Shown piece after piece: positions 51,275 through 59,448 of a DNA stretch of 64,000 nt. The position numbers were made by a program, and so were the translations under genes. Under the pieces are notes generated by a model. The model did not search any database, was not told the origin of the DNA, and was given only the letters and a program-made list of their open reading frames with translations. The stretch's first letter is position 1, and each line of letters begins with the position of its first letter. The DNA is from Candidatus Avispirillum faecium (GTDB lineage Bacteria > Bacillota > Clostridia > Oscillospirales > CAG-272), in the NCBI GenBank assembly GCA_904396155.1, contig CAJFOI010000012.1:34691-98690 (forward strand), in the 5' to 3' direction.

Positions 51275-51545
51275 TTTACCAACCCCTCCGACTCGCCTGC
51301 GGCGAGCCACCTCCCCTTACACAGGGGAGGCTTTGGTGGTGTAGGGTCGTCGAGCTATCTCCATAGGAGTTGCACAGCAACTCTCACACTGGGGAGGCTT
51401 TTCATATGGCCCCTTGCAGGGAGGTGCATAACCACCTCCGAAGGCATGTCGGTATTGCGTAATATAGAAAAGCCCCTTGTGCAAAGGGGCGTGTCTGTAG
51501 AGCAACTACCTAAAAAGCCCCGATGTGCAGCATCTCCGGGGCATC
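51275..51545. repeat. Cluster of palindromic repeat remnants in a gene-free stretch
   Basis: The 486 bases between the RNHCP gene and dinB hold no gene. Successive hairpins are CTCGCC/GGCGAG (51292-51306), CCTCCCC/GGGGAGG (51310-51330), GAGTTGC/GCAACTC (51367-51383), GGAGGTG/CACCTCC (51420-51439), GCCCCTT/AAGGGGC (51472-51490) and a weaker one near 51517-51541. The motif of a GGCGAG-type stem followed by CCACCTCCCC-N-GGGGAGGC resembles palindromic elements scattered in gut Clostridia genomes. No transposase frame is present. Confidence 0.65.
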
Positions 51546-51620
51546 CCGCGAAGCCGGCGGGGGGATTGTTCTTATAATAACAGCATACTCTCCAGTACTC
51601 TTCGCTCCAAAACTTTCCTC

Positions 51621-51649
51621 TTGTTTTATACAGAAAAAAGATATATAAT
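51621..51649 (+). promoter_or_regulatory. Promoter of the Y-family polymerase gene
   Basis: TTGTTT (51621-51626), 17-base spacer, TATAAT (51644-51649). Confidence 0.7.
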
Positions 51650-51654
51650 AATTA

Positions 51655-51668
51655 CGAACATTTGTTCT
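51655..51668 (+). promoter_or_regulatory. LexA (SOS) operator
   Basis: CGAACATTTGTTCT fits the Gram-positive SOS box CGAAC-N4-GTTCG with a single end mismatch. It lies six bases after the minus-10 box, over the expected transcription start, so LexA would block initiation. Confidence 0.85.
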
Positions 51669-51684
51669 TATTGGAGTGATTTTT

Positions 51685-52929
51685 TTGGAACGAGTGATTT
51701 TGCATTCGGATTTGAACAATTTTTACGCTTCCGTAGAGTGTCTGTATCATCCAGGGTTACGGAGCAAACCGATAGCTGTAGTCGGAGACCAGGAGGCGCG
51801 CCATGGCATCGTGCTGGCAAAAAATGAAGCTGCCAAACGGTGTGGCGTAAAAACCGGAAGCCCCCTTTGGATGGCGAAGCAAAAATGCCGGGATATCGTT
51901 TTTGTGCCGCCCCATCACGACATGTACATGAAATTCTCCAAACTTGTGCGAGACATCTACAGCGAGTATACCGATCAGGTGGAAAGCTTCGGACTGGACG
52001 AATGCTGGCTGGATGTATCCGGGAGCGCTTCCCTGTTTGGCAGCGGCCCTGCCATCGCAGACGCCATCCGACGCCGCATCCGACGGGAGTTAGGGTTAAC
52101 AGTAAGTATCGGCGTATCCTATAACAAAGTCTTTGCAAAACTGGGTTCCGACTTAAAAAAGCCGGATGCCACAACTGTCATCCGACGGGAAAACTTCAAA
52201 GAAATCGTGTGGCCGCTTCCTGTCGAGGCGCTTCTGTATGTAGGGGCTTCTACCCGCAGCCGCCTTCGCCGCTGCGGCATTGAAACCATTGGAGAGCTGG
52301 CGCACACGGATGTAACATTTTTGCAGTCTCTCCTGGGCAAGAATGGAAAAGCGCTGTGGATGTTCGCCAACGGTCTGGACACATCCCCGGTGCGCAACAT
52401 CGGCGCAAAATCCCTGATCAAATCCATTGGAAACAGCACAACCACAAACCGGGACCTTGTTTCTGACCGGGATGTGCGCATCGTACTTCATGCTCTGTGC
52501 GAAAGTGTGTCCGCCAGAATGCGGGAATACGGCTTTATCTGCAAAACGGTGCAGGTAGGCATTCGAGACAGCTCCCTTCACTGGATAGAACGGCAGGGCC
52601 CGCTGCCTATCCCAAACAGAACCGCTGCTTCTCTTTTTGAAAAAGCCTACGCCCTCATCTGCTCCAACCGAGGAGAACGTCCCATCCGCAGCCTGAGCGT
52701 ACGGGCAAGCGATCTTCTGTTGTCTCAGGCAGAGCAAATGTCTTTCCTTCCCCATATCTCTGCGCTTCAAAAAAAAGAGCAGCTGGAGGAAACAGTAGAC
52801 GATCTCCGCTGCCGTTTTGGTCAGGATGCGCTGCGTAGAGGAATCATGTTGTCTGACACTTCCCTTTCTGATTTCAATTTGTCCCGCGACCCGATCAGCG
52901 GAGGAGATATCGCTTCGGCTGCACCGTAA
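51685..52929 (+). CDS. dinB: Y-family DNA polymerase (Pol IV/UmuC-like)
   Basis: A 414-residue translesion polymerase. Catalytic acidic residues are in LHSDLNNFYASVE at the N-terminus and SFGLDECWLDVSG; SIGVSYNKVFAKLGSDLKKPD is the palm/finger signature; thumb and little-finger domains follow. The clamp-binding end is not obvious; the C-terminus (SRDPISGGDIASAAP) is polar. The start is TTG at 51685, eight bases after GGAG; a GTG at 51676 overlaps that site and is unlikely. The SOS box marks it as DNA-damage-induced. Confidence 0.92.
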   Translation: MERVILHSDLNNFYASVECLYHPGLRSKPIAVVGDQEARHGIVLAKNEAAKRCGVKTGSPLWMAKQKCRDIVFVPPHHDMYMKFSKLVRDIYSEYTDQVESFGLDECWLDVSGSASLFGSGPAIADAIRRRIRRELGLTVSIGVSYNKVFAKLGSDLKKPDATTVIRRENFKEIVWPLPVEALLYVGASTRSRLRRCGIETIGELAHTDVTFLQSLLGKNGKALWMFANGLDTSPVRNIGAKSLIKSIGNSTTTNRDLVSDRDVRIVLHALCESVSARMREYGFICKTVQVGIRDSSLHWIERQGPLPIPNRTAASLFEKAYALICSNRGERPIRSLSVRASDLLLSQAEQMSFLPHISALQKKEQLEETVDDLRCRFGQDALRRGIMLSDTSLSDFNLSRDPISGGDIASAAP

Positions 52930-52985
52930 TTTTGATACAAAAAAGCGGCATACTATCCACAGAAGAAAGAAAGCGTGGAGATCCT

Positions 52986-53222
52986 ATGCCGCTCAAAATT
53001 TATGTAGAAGTCATCGCAAAATTCGACATCGATGGAAATATCACACCGCTGTCTATCCGCTGGGAAGACGGAACCATATATGAAATCGACCGGACTTTGG
53101 GCGTCCATCGGAGAGCCTCCCTGCGTGCGGGAGGCGCCGGTATGCGATATACCTGTATCATCCGCAGACAAAAGCGATATTTATATCTTGAAGACTCTCG
53201 GTGGTTTGTAGAAGGTACGTAG
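52986..53222 (+). CDS. Small protein downstream of dinB
   Basis: A 78-residue protein, mostly beta-strand: KIYVEVIAKFDIDGNITPLSIRWEDGTIYEIDRTL, then RYTCIIRRQKRYLYLEDSRWFVE. Alternating hydrophobic strands and a final Trp-Phe pair recall the DUF6504-type proteins that accompany translesion polymerases in other bacteria, but the match is only suggestive. GGAGATCCT precedes ATG 52986, 57 bases after dinB and without a terminator, so SOS co-expression is likely. Confidence 0.72.
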   Translation: MPLKIYVEVIAKFDIDGNITPLSIRWEDGTIYEIDRTLGVHRRASLRAGGAGMRYTCIIRRQKRYLYLEDSRWFVEGT

Positions 53223-53223
53223 A

Positions 53224-54735
53224 TTACTTTGCATTTTGCATAGCTTTGCGTTCCTGCAAAACAATTTTTATATTTTTCAAAAGCCGTATGTTGCAAAGGG
53301 CATTGACCAGCAAATATACGGACGCCACAATCAAAGACACCACGATACCATACACGATCAGTATACCGTATCCATCCACATGGATAGGGATCTGGGTGTA
53401 TATCAGGGCAATGGCAGCGAAAACGGCCCCGTTGACAAAAAGATTCTTATACCCTACGATGACTTTCCGCTTCAAAATATGGCGATTGGCAAAAATCAGC
53501 ATATCGTTCATCCGGTACAACAGAGCAATGATTGTGCCCAACAGCACGCCGTAGATCCCAAAAAACCATACCAAAATCAATGATGCCACAATATTGATCG
53601 CCGCTTCTGCGATGCTCCGAATCTGCGTTTTGCGCGCATTCCCTGTCACATTGATCAGACGGGAAGCAATCATGCGTGTACCGGACATGAGATTGATCAA
53701 AGTAAAGAGCAAGGGAAGATAAGTGATCAGATAGTTTTCATCCTTGAAGTTCTCCGCATACAGAGACATGAAAGGCAGTGTCAAAATGTATGCGATGGTA
53801 AAGATCACAAACACCATGCCTGTATAAACAGTGTCGTAGGTATCGTATAACAGCAAAAACTTTTTGTGGTCTTTATAATGGTTTTGCCCCAAAAGAAAGC
53901 CCAGACCGCTGTTCATCGTATTGATCAGCGTGTTCAAGGCACTAAATATCTGATTGTATATTCCATATACGCTGGCGAGACCCAAATCATAGAACGAAAG
54001 GATCACTATGTCCGTATTGGAAAAAATCACGGTGGATATCTCGTGGATCACAAAAGCCCCCCGCTGCTCCAGCAGGTTTTTGTCCGCTTTCTTTTTGTAC
54101 ACAACCCATGGATATCTTTTTTTGCAGTAAATATAGGTGATTACAACCTTGACGACTGCCAGCACGAAATTTGCGATCTGCACAGCAATAACGTCAAAGC
54201 CCATGGAAATCAGAAAAATTTTCGCGGCAGAGGTGAGTACATATCCGCAAAGTTCTACATTTTCCGTCACGTATCGGTGGGCGTCCGCTTCCAGCAGCTG
54301 ATTGTATACCGCACAAAAATAATAGGAAACACACCCGGACATTCCCTGGATGAGCACCACCCAGAAAATCGTCATTTTATCGATATCCGCAGAAACGAAG
54401 AAGGGATAGACAACGGCAAACAAAACAACTGCACCAAAGTACAGATACGTCACTTCGTGAAAATACCGGCGCGCCGCAGAGACCACGTTGCTGACTGCAT
54501 CCTGATCCCCCTTGTCCAGAGGTCTGTACAGCGCGTTGACCGCGGCAGTGCCGATCCCCGCCTCCAGCAGGGCCACATATGTGTAGATCTGTGTGACTGT
54601 AGAGAGAAGTCCATTGACATCGGATCCGAAGGATTCGATCAAAAGCTTTGGGATGAGCATTCCGAGGACAATGACAATAACCTTGGCTCCGAACCCAAAC
54701 ACCACATTTTTTATAATGGAATCTCTGGTACGCAT
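53224..54735 (-). CDS. Wzx-like polysaccharide flippase family protein
   Basis: A 503-residue polytopic membrane protein with 12-14 helices, of the MOP exporter superfamily (polysaccharide biosynthesis branch). The N-terminus RDSIIKNVVFGFGAKVIVIVLGMLIPKLLIESFG and the segment LLSTVTQIYTYVALLEAGIGTAAVNALYRPL are characteristic. It presumably moves lipid-linked glycans across the membrane. No glycosyltransferase cluster is next to it. The ATG 54735 has a GGGGGCAGG ribosome site. It is convergent with the dinB partner, one base separating the stops. Confidence 0.88.
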   Translation of the reverse strand: MRTRDSIIKNVVFGFGAKVIVIVLGMLIPKLLIESFGSDVNGLLSTVTQIYTYVALLEAGIGTAAVNALYRPLDKGDQDAVSNVVSAARRYFHEVTYLYFGAVVLFAVVYPFFVSADIDKMTIFWVVLIQGMSGCVSYYFCAVYNQLLEADAHRYVTENVELCGYVLTSAAKIFLISMGFDVIAVQIANFVLAVVKVVITYIYCKKRYPWVVYKKKADKNLLEQRGAFVIHEISTVIFSNTDIVILSFYDLGLASVYGIYNQIFSALNTLINTMNSGLGFLLGQNHYKDHKKFLLLYDTYDTVYTGMVFVIFTIAYILTLPFMSLYAENFKDENYLITYLPLLFTLINLMSGTRMIASRLINVTGNARKTQIRSIAEAAINIVASLILVWFFGIYGVLLGTIIALLYRMNDMLIFANRHILKRKVIVGYKNLFVNGAVFAAIALIYTQIPIHVDGYGILIVYGIVVSLIVASVYLLVNALCNIRLLKNIKIVLQERKAMQNAK

Positions 54736-54769
54736 GATCCTGCCCCCTTCTTTTGGCAATACAAGCGTA

Positions 54770-54798
54770 AGTATACCACAAACTGAACATGATGTCAA
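54770..54798 (-). promoter_or_regulatory. sigma-A promoter of the flippase gene
   Basis: Minus strand TTGACA (54798-54793), 17-base spacer, TATACT (54775-54770). Confidence 0.85.
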
Positions 54799-54799
54799 T

Positions 54800-54831
54800 A
54801 AAAGAAGGGATCCTGTATCTTAGGATCCCTT
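54800..54831 (-). terminator. Terminator of the bglA-tlpA-iron-sulfur operon
   Basis: Nine-bp stem (54831-54823 with 54813-54805 on the minus strand), nine-base loop, T-rich end. The stem contains the stop region of the 4Fe-4S gene. Confidence 0.85.
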
Positions 54832-55716
54832 TTCCTGTTTTTCAGGTAACTTTTCAGATTTGATTCCCTTTCCGAGAATAAATCCGGAAGTGATCGCCCC
54901 GGTGGGACAAATCGTTTTGCACCCGCCGCAGCGAATGCATTCCCCGTGATTTGTCTCCCGCACAGGGCTGATCTGCATGGGACAGGCCGATTCACATTTT
55001 TTGCACCCAATACACTTTTGAATATCGACATGATACCGGTATACGGAAACCCGATTAAACAGCGCATAGATCGCTCCCAACGGGCAGATGTATTTGCAGA
55101 AGGGCCGGTAAATCAATATGGACAAAAGGATCGTAACAATGAGAATCGCCAGTTTCCATTGAAACAAAAATCCCACGACGGCCTGTAATGCAGAATTTGC
55201 AGACACAAGGGGAATTCCACCCTCCAAGGTTCCCGCGGGACAGATCCACTTGCAAAACGCAGGAGATCCGGTGCCGGCAGCGTCCACGACAAACAAAGGA
55301 AGCAAAATGACAAACACCAGCAAAATAACATATTTGAGCCACCGCAGAGGACGGTCCAGCCGAAAGGTCTGCACCTTTTTCACAAAAGGGATTTTGTAAA
55401 GCAGCTCCTGGATCAGCCCAAATGGACACAAAAAACCACAGACCAGACGCCCCAGCACCGTTCCCACCAGCAGGAAAAAGCCCAGCAGATAAAAGGAAAA
55501 CTTGTATTTTGCACTGCCCAGCACCGCCTGCAAAGATCCGATCGGGCAGGAGCCGAGGCTCCCCGGACAGGAATAGCAGTTGAGTCCGGGAACGCAAAGA
55601 CTTTTCAGCTTTCCGTTATAGATCTTTCCCTGAAAAAACCCAATGATATATCCGTTTGTCAGAACCGTCCACGCGCTTTGCACCGTTTTTCGAAAATTAA
55701 GGGGCCATTTAGCCAA
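54820..55716 (-). CDS. 4Fe-4S membrane protein, NapH/RdxA-like
   Basis: A 298-residue integral membrane electron carrier. Several helices carry cysteine motifs CGFLCPFG and CKYICPLGA, typical of the NapH/CcoG/YccM group, and CKWICPAG; the C-terminal part has two ferredoxin-type motifs, CIGCKKCESACPMQ and CIRCGGCKTICPTG. It likely passes electrons across the membrane to the thioredoxin-like partner next door. The start is TTG at 55716, overlapping the preceding small gene by eight bases, with GGAGTG upstream. Confidence 0.87.
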   Translation of the reverse strand: MAKWPLNFRKTVQSAWTVLTNGYIIGFFQGKIYNGKLKSLCVPGLNCYSCPGSLGSCPIGSLQAVLGSAKYKFSFYLLGFFLLVGTVLGRLVCGFLCPFGLIQELLYKIPFVKKVQTFRLDRPLRWLKYVILLVFVILLPLFVVDAAGTGSPAFCKWICPAGTLEGGIPLVSANSALQAVVGFLFQWKLAILIVTILLSILIYRPFCKYICPLGAIYALFNRVSVYRYHVDIQKCIGCKKCESACPMQISPVRETNHGECIRCGGCKTICPTGAITSGFILGKGIKSEKLPEKQEKGS

Positions 55717-55840
55717 TTCCGATACACTCCAGACATATATAGATTGCTTTTGTCAGCACTGTGCGCACCTCATCTCGACAGATGCCCGCGACCACCGCCA
55801 GAACGCCGGCTGTCATCAACAGCACCTGGAAAAACAGCAC
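55709..55840 (-). CDS. CD1871A-like CXXC motif small membrane protein
   Basis: A 43-residue peptide with one membrane helix (VLLMTAGVLAVVAGI) and the ending KAIYICLECIGIG with a CxxC pair. This is the shape of the short CD1871A-type proteins encoded between tlpA and the 4Fe-4S gene in Clostridia. GTG 55840 is preferred: it begins one base after the tlpA stop, with AAGGATAAG as ribosome site. An ATG at 55894 would overlap tlpA by 53 bases. The CxxC could relay reducing equivalents between its neighbours. Confidence 0.78.
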   Translation of the reverse strand: MLFFQVLLMTAGVLAVVAGICRDEVRTVLTKAIYICLECIGIG

Positions 55841-55841
55841 C

Positions 55842-56387
55842 TTATCCTTCCAGTTCTTCCAAAACTTCCCGAACGAGCGCACTCCAGTCTTCATATTCCC
55901 GCGCACCTTCTACCCTCCTGATTATATTTCCTCTGCCGTCCACAAAAAACGTAGTGGGAAAATACTGCATGGTGCGAATAAACGTCTGCTGCAGTCCATC
56001 GTCCGGCAAAATTACCGGATAATGCGCCCCCGCATCCTCCAGTAACGTCTCCGCCGATGCGATCACATCGGCATCTTCTTCTCCCAGTTCCGTCACACCA
56101 TCCTGCAGAACGCCGACCACCATGACGCTTTCTTCTTGAAACGTTTCACTGACTTTCTGCAAATGAGGCAACTCCGCCACACAGGGAGGGCACCAGGTTG
56201 CCCAAACATTGAAAATTGTAAGCTTGTTGTCTGCAAAATCCTCTGTGGTAAACGCATCTCCGTCCAAGGTAGTCGTCTGGATTTCTAAAGATGCACTCTC
56301 CGCTTCCTGCTGTTCTTCTTTTTCCTGACACCCCGCAAACAGGCCGAAAAGAAGAAGCAGGCCGAGTATCGCTGCTGTTTTTCTCAT
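55842..56387 (-). CDS. TlpA-family thioredoxin-like lipoprotein
   Basis: A 181-residue extracytoplasmic thiol:disulfide protein. The signal peptide ends in a lipobox (LFAGC), so it is anchored by a lipid. The thioredoxin fold has FNVWATWCPPCVAELPHL with the redox CxxC, and MQYFPTTFFVDGRGNII with the cis-proline. ATG 56387 is chosen because AAGGAG abuts the other ATG (56393). Together with the CD1871A-like and 4Fe-4S proteins it forms a redox trio, lying 15 bases after bglA. Confidence 0.9.
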   Translation of the reverse strand: MRKTAAILGLLLLFGLFAGCQEKEEQQEAESASLEIQTTTLDGDAFTTEDFADNKLTIFNVWATWCPPCVAELPHLQKVSETFQEESVMVVGVLQDGVTELGEEDADVIASAETLLEDAGAHYPVILPDDGLQQTFIRTMQYFPTTFFVDGRGNIIRRVEGAREYEDWSALVREVLEELEG

Positions 56388-56401
56388 ACCCATCTCCTTT
56401 T

Positions 56402-57766
56402 TCACAGTTTCTCTCCGTTGGTCTCCACAACAGACCGGTACCAATCAAAGGAATCCTTGGGGATCCGCTGCTGCGTGGCATAATCCACGTAAACCAGTCC
56501 AAAGCGCTCTGTGTATCCCGCTCCCCATTCAAAGTTGTCCAAAAGGGACCAATGGTAATATCCCAAAAGATCTACACCCTCGTTTGCCGCGCGTTTCAAA
56601 GAACGCAGGTACCGGTGGGTAAAATCCATTCGATTCGGATCGTGTACCTTGCCGTCCAGAGATACGACGTCATGACAGGAAATCCCGTTTTCCGTGATCA
56701 AAACAGGCAGCCCGTACCGCTCATATAAAAATTTGGGACCCCAGTACAGCGCGTCCGGCGTCACCGGCCAGCCGTTGGCCGTGCGGGGGCCGCCCACCGG
56801 ATTTGCCACCCACACAGGTTCTCCGGCGTCGTCCGCCTTCCAAAGAGAACCATTATAAATATTCTGTCCATAGAAATCCAGGGGCTGACAGATAACCTTC
56901 AGATCATCCTCGTACTGCCGGGGCAGATACCGGCGAAACTGCCCGGCAAAGAACGGATCCTCTTCCGGATAGCGGCCCAGCACCACCGGGTCGCTCCACA
57001 GCACCACATTCCAGATCCACGCGCTTGGATCAATGCTGAAATACTTCTTTTTTGCCGCGGCAATGTCCCTTTCGCTCTCTGTCAGAGGCATGTTCACGCC
57101 ACAGGTGGGCGCATATCCTATTTTTGCATCCGGTACATATTTGCGAATGGCAAGTACGGACTTTCCATGAGCCAGAAACATATTGTGGAGCATCTGCGCC
57201 ATATCCTCCAGCCCGTGGCGCGCCCCGGGCGCGTTGCTCCCGTCATAATACCCCATTCCCAAAAAACACTGGGGCTCATTGAAGGTAATGAACCACTTCA
57301 CCCGGTCTCCAAAGGCCTTTGCAGCGACTTCGCTGTAATATGCAAACCACTCCGAACTCTCGGGATTGAGCCAGGCACCTTTCTTTTGCAGCGCGTAGGG
57401 ATAATCCCAGTGGAACAGCGTAATACAGGGGATAATCCCGTTTTGCAGCAGCGCATCGATCAAATGATTGTAAAAATCGATCCCCTTTTGATTTACCGGT
57501 CCAACTCCCTCAGGCAAGATTCTGCTCCAGGAAAGAGAGAAACGGTAGGACCGGATCCCCAGCTTTCGCATCAGCTGCACATCCTCCAGGTACCGGTGAT
57601 AGTGGTCACACGCAACATCCCCGGTATGGCCCTGCATGATATGGCCGCCCTCCTCGTGACAATATTGATCCCAAACAGATGGACCACGGCCGTCCTCTGC
57701 CGCTGCACCCTCAATCTGATAGGCCGATGTGCCTACACCCCACAAAAAATCTTTCCGAAACGCCAT
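56402..57766 (-). CDS. bglA: GH1 beta-glucosidase
   Basis: A 454-residue cytosolic glycoside hydrolase family 1 enzyme acting on beta-glucosides. It begins FRKDFLWGVGTSAYQIEGA; the acid/base Glu164 is in TFNEPQ, the nucleophile Glu359 in ITENGIS, and GYYHWSLLDNFEW is the aglycone-binding segment. No signal peptide. The absence of a CxxxHxR phospho-binding signature is not conclusive, so 6-phospho-substrates cannot be fully excluded. GTGAGG precedes ATG 57766. It precedes the redox trio, an odd pairing. Confidence 0.93.
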   Translation of the reverse strand: MAFRKDFLWGVGTSAYQIEGAAAEDGRGPSVWDQYCHEEGGHIMQGHTGDVACDHYHRYLEDVQLMRKLGIRSYRFSLSWSRILPEGVGPVNQKGIDFYNHLIDALLQNGIIPCITLFHWDYPYALQKKGAWLNPESSEWFAYYSEVAAKAFGDRVKWFITFNEPQCFLGMGYYDGSNAPGARHGLEDMAQMLHNMFLAHGKSVLAIRKYVPDAKIGYAPTCGVNMPLTESERDIAAAKKKYFSIDPSAWIWNVVLWSDPVVLGRYPEEDPFFAGQFRRYLPRQYEDDLKVICQPLDFYGQNIYNGSLWKADDAGEPVWVANPVGGPRTANGWPVTPDALYWGPKFLYERYGLPVLITENGISCHDVVSLDGKVHDPNRMDFTHRYLRSLKRAANEGVDLLGYYHWSLLDNFEWGAGYTERFGLVYVDYATQQRIPKDSFDWYRSVVETNGEKL

Positions 57767-57793
57767 ATAAACCTCACGTCATATTTTTACCTT

Positions 57794-57849
57794 ATAGTAC
57801 CATAAATCAATAAAAATGAAAAGATATTTTACCAAACTATTGGTAAAAT
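57794..57849 (-). promoter_or_regulatory. bglA promoter and upstream perfect dyad
   Basis: Minus-strand TTTTCA (57822-57817), 17-base spacer, TACTAT (57799-57794). Directly upstream is a perfect ten-base inverted repeat ATTTTACCAA-ACTA-TTGGTAAAAT (57826-57849). With a weak minus-35, binding here would fit an activator, or a repressor. Confidence 0.6.
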
Positions 57850-57866
57850 TCTAAAATCAACCCACA

Positions 57867-57899
57867 ACAAAAAGCCCTCGCACAGGAAAGGCTTTTTGT
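57867..57899 (-). terminator. Terminator of glnA
   Basis: Ten-bp stem ACAAAAAGCC/GGCTTTTTGT with 13-base loop, eight bases beyond the glnA stop. Confidence 0.75.
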
Positions 57900-57906
57900 C
57901 AGGGAT

Positions 57907-59337
57907 TTATAAATCATAATACATATCGAATTCCACAGGATGGGGCAGCTGATTATAACACGCCGCGTCCTTGCGCTTTTCTTCGATCCAAATATCGATA
58001 AGCCGCTGGGGAAACACACCGCCCACTGTGAGAAATCCGTGATCCTGCTCCAGCGCATCCAGCGCTGCATCCAGGGACTTTGGAAGCTGGCGGATCTTTT
58101 TTTGTTCCTGAGGACTGAGACTGTACAAATTAAAATCATAAGGACCATAGCCCGCTTTTTGCGGGTCGATCTTTTTCTGGATACCGTCCAATCCCGCCAT
58201 CAAAATCGCTGCATACGCGTAATAGGGATTGCAGGTACCATCCGGAGAGCGCAGCTCAAAGCGTTTGGACGCGGGAGACTTTGCGTATGCGGGGATTCGG
58301 ATCACGCTGCTGCGGTTGGAAGTTGCATATCCGATCGTTACTGGCGCCTCATACCCGGGTACCAAGCGTTTGTAGGAATTGGTGCTGGGATTGGTAAATG
58401 CGCACAGTGCGCCGGCGTGGGTGAGCAGACCGCCGATAAAATAAAGCGCCGTATCGCTCAGCTTCGAATACCCGTTTGCATCGTAAAACAAAGGCTTCCC
58501 ATTTTTGAATAAATGCATATGCACATGCATGCCGTTCCCCGCTTCTGCAAAAATGGGTTTGGGCATAAAGGTCGCTGTTTTTCCCTCGGCAACGGCGGCG
58601 TTTTTTATCAGGTATTTTGTCATCATGGTCTTGTCCGCCATCTCCAGCATCCCGCCGAATTCCACCTCGATTTCCATCTGACCCGGGCCGCCCACTTCAT
58701 GGTGATGGTATTTCACCTGAATGCCCTGCTTTTCCATAAGCATCGCCACCCTGGAACGAAAATCGCTCAAGGTATCCATCGGCGGCGCCATATGGTATCC
58801 CTCTTTATAGCGCATTTTATAGCCCAAGTTGTGGGATTCTTCCCCTGTGTTCCATGGTGCCTGCTTTGTATCTACACAATACTTTGCCAGATTGGGCCGC
58901 ACATCGTAACTCACATGGTCAAACACATAAAATTCAAATTCCGGTCCAATCCGCATTTCATCGGCAACACCCAGTTTTTGCATATATTCCTGAGCGTGCA
59001 GTGCAACATTTCGGGGATCCTGGTCAAAACGCCGGTTGTCCGGCACGTCAATGACGAACACATCCCCAATCATCGCCAATGTGGGAACCTGTGCAAACTC
59101 GTCCAAAAAAGCATTGGAAAGATCGGGTATAAACACCATATCGCTGCTTTCCACCGGTGCAAAACCGTAGTTGGACCCGTCAAAGCCCACGCCGCTTGCA
59201 AGCGTATCCTCCGTAAGCCGGTCCACCGGCATGGTCAGATGACGCCAGCGGCCGTTCAGATCCACCATCATAAAATCGACCATCGAGATCCCTTTTTCGG
59301 CGCAAAAATCTTTCGCCTCTCTTAAGTTGTGAAACAT
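57907..59337 (-). CDS. glnA: Type I glutamine synthetase, GSI-beta-like
   Basis: Makes glutamine from glutamate, ammonia and ATP. The 476-residue protein has GVGFDGSNYGF, GPEFEFYVFD, HHHEVGGPGQMEIEV, MPKPIFAEAGNGMHVHMHL and NRSSVIRIPAYAKS. The C-terminal segment FNLYSLSPQEQKKI resembles the adenylylation-site loop of GSI-beta (Tyr in NLYxL), with DHGFLTVGGVF also beta-like; Firmicutes enzymes are usually the shorter alpha form. No glnR or nitrogen genes are adjacent. The ATG 59337 has GGGGGG upstream. Confidence 0.93.
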   Translation of the reverse strand: MFHNLREAKDFCAEKGISMVDFMMVDLNGRWRHLTMPVDRLTEDTLASGVGFDGSNYGFAPVESSDMVFIPDLSNAFLDEFAQVPTLAMIGDVFVIDVPDNRRFDQDPRNVALHAQEYMQKLGVADEMRIGPEFEFYVFDHVSYDVRPNLAKYCVDTKQAPWNTGEESHNLGYKMRYKEGYHMAPPMDTLSDFRSRVAMLMEKQGIQVKYHHHEVGGPGQMEIEVEFGGMLEMADKTMMTKYLIKNAAVAEGKTATFMPKPIFAEAGNGMHVHMHLFKNGKPLFYDANGYSKLSDTALYFIGGLLTHAGALCAFTNPSTNSYKRLVPGYEAPVTIGYATSNRSSVIRIPAYAKSPASKRFELRSPDGTCNPYYAYAAILMAGLDGIQKKIDPQKAGYGPYDFNLYSLSPQEQKKIRQLPKSLDAALDALEQDHGFLTVGGVFPQRLIDIWIEEKRKDAACYNQLPHPVEFDMYYDL

Positions 59338-59394
59338 AAGCCCCCCTGTTTATACAAATTTACGCACCTTTCTCCCATGCATACCGCTGCCTTA

Positions 59395-59423
59395 AAGATA
59401 GCATATATAAACAAATAAATCAA
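59395..59423 (-). promoter_or_regulatory. Candidate promoter of glnA
   Basis: Minus strand TTGATT (59423-59418), 17-base spacer, TATCTT (59400-59395). Confidence 0.5.
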
Positions 59424-59448
59424 TAGATTGATCGTTTTTTTGTGTAAT

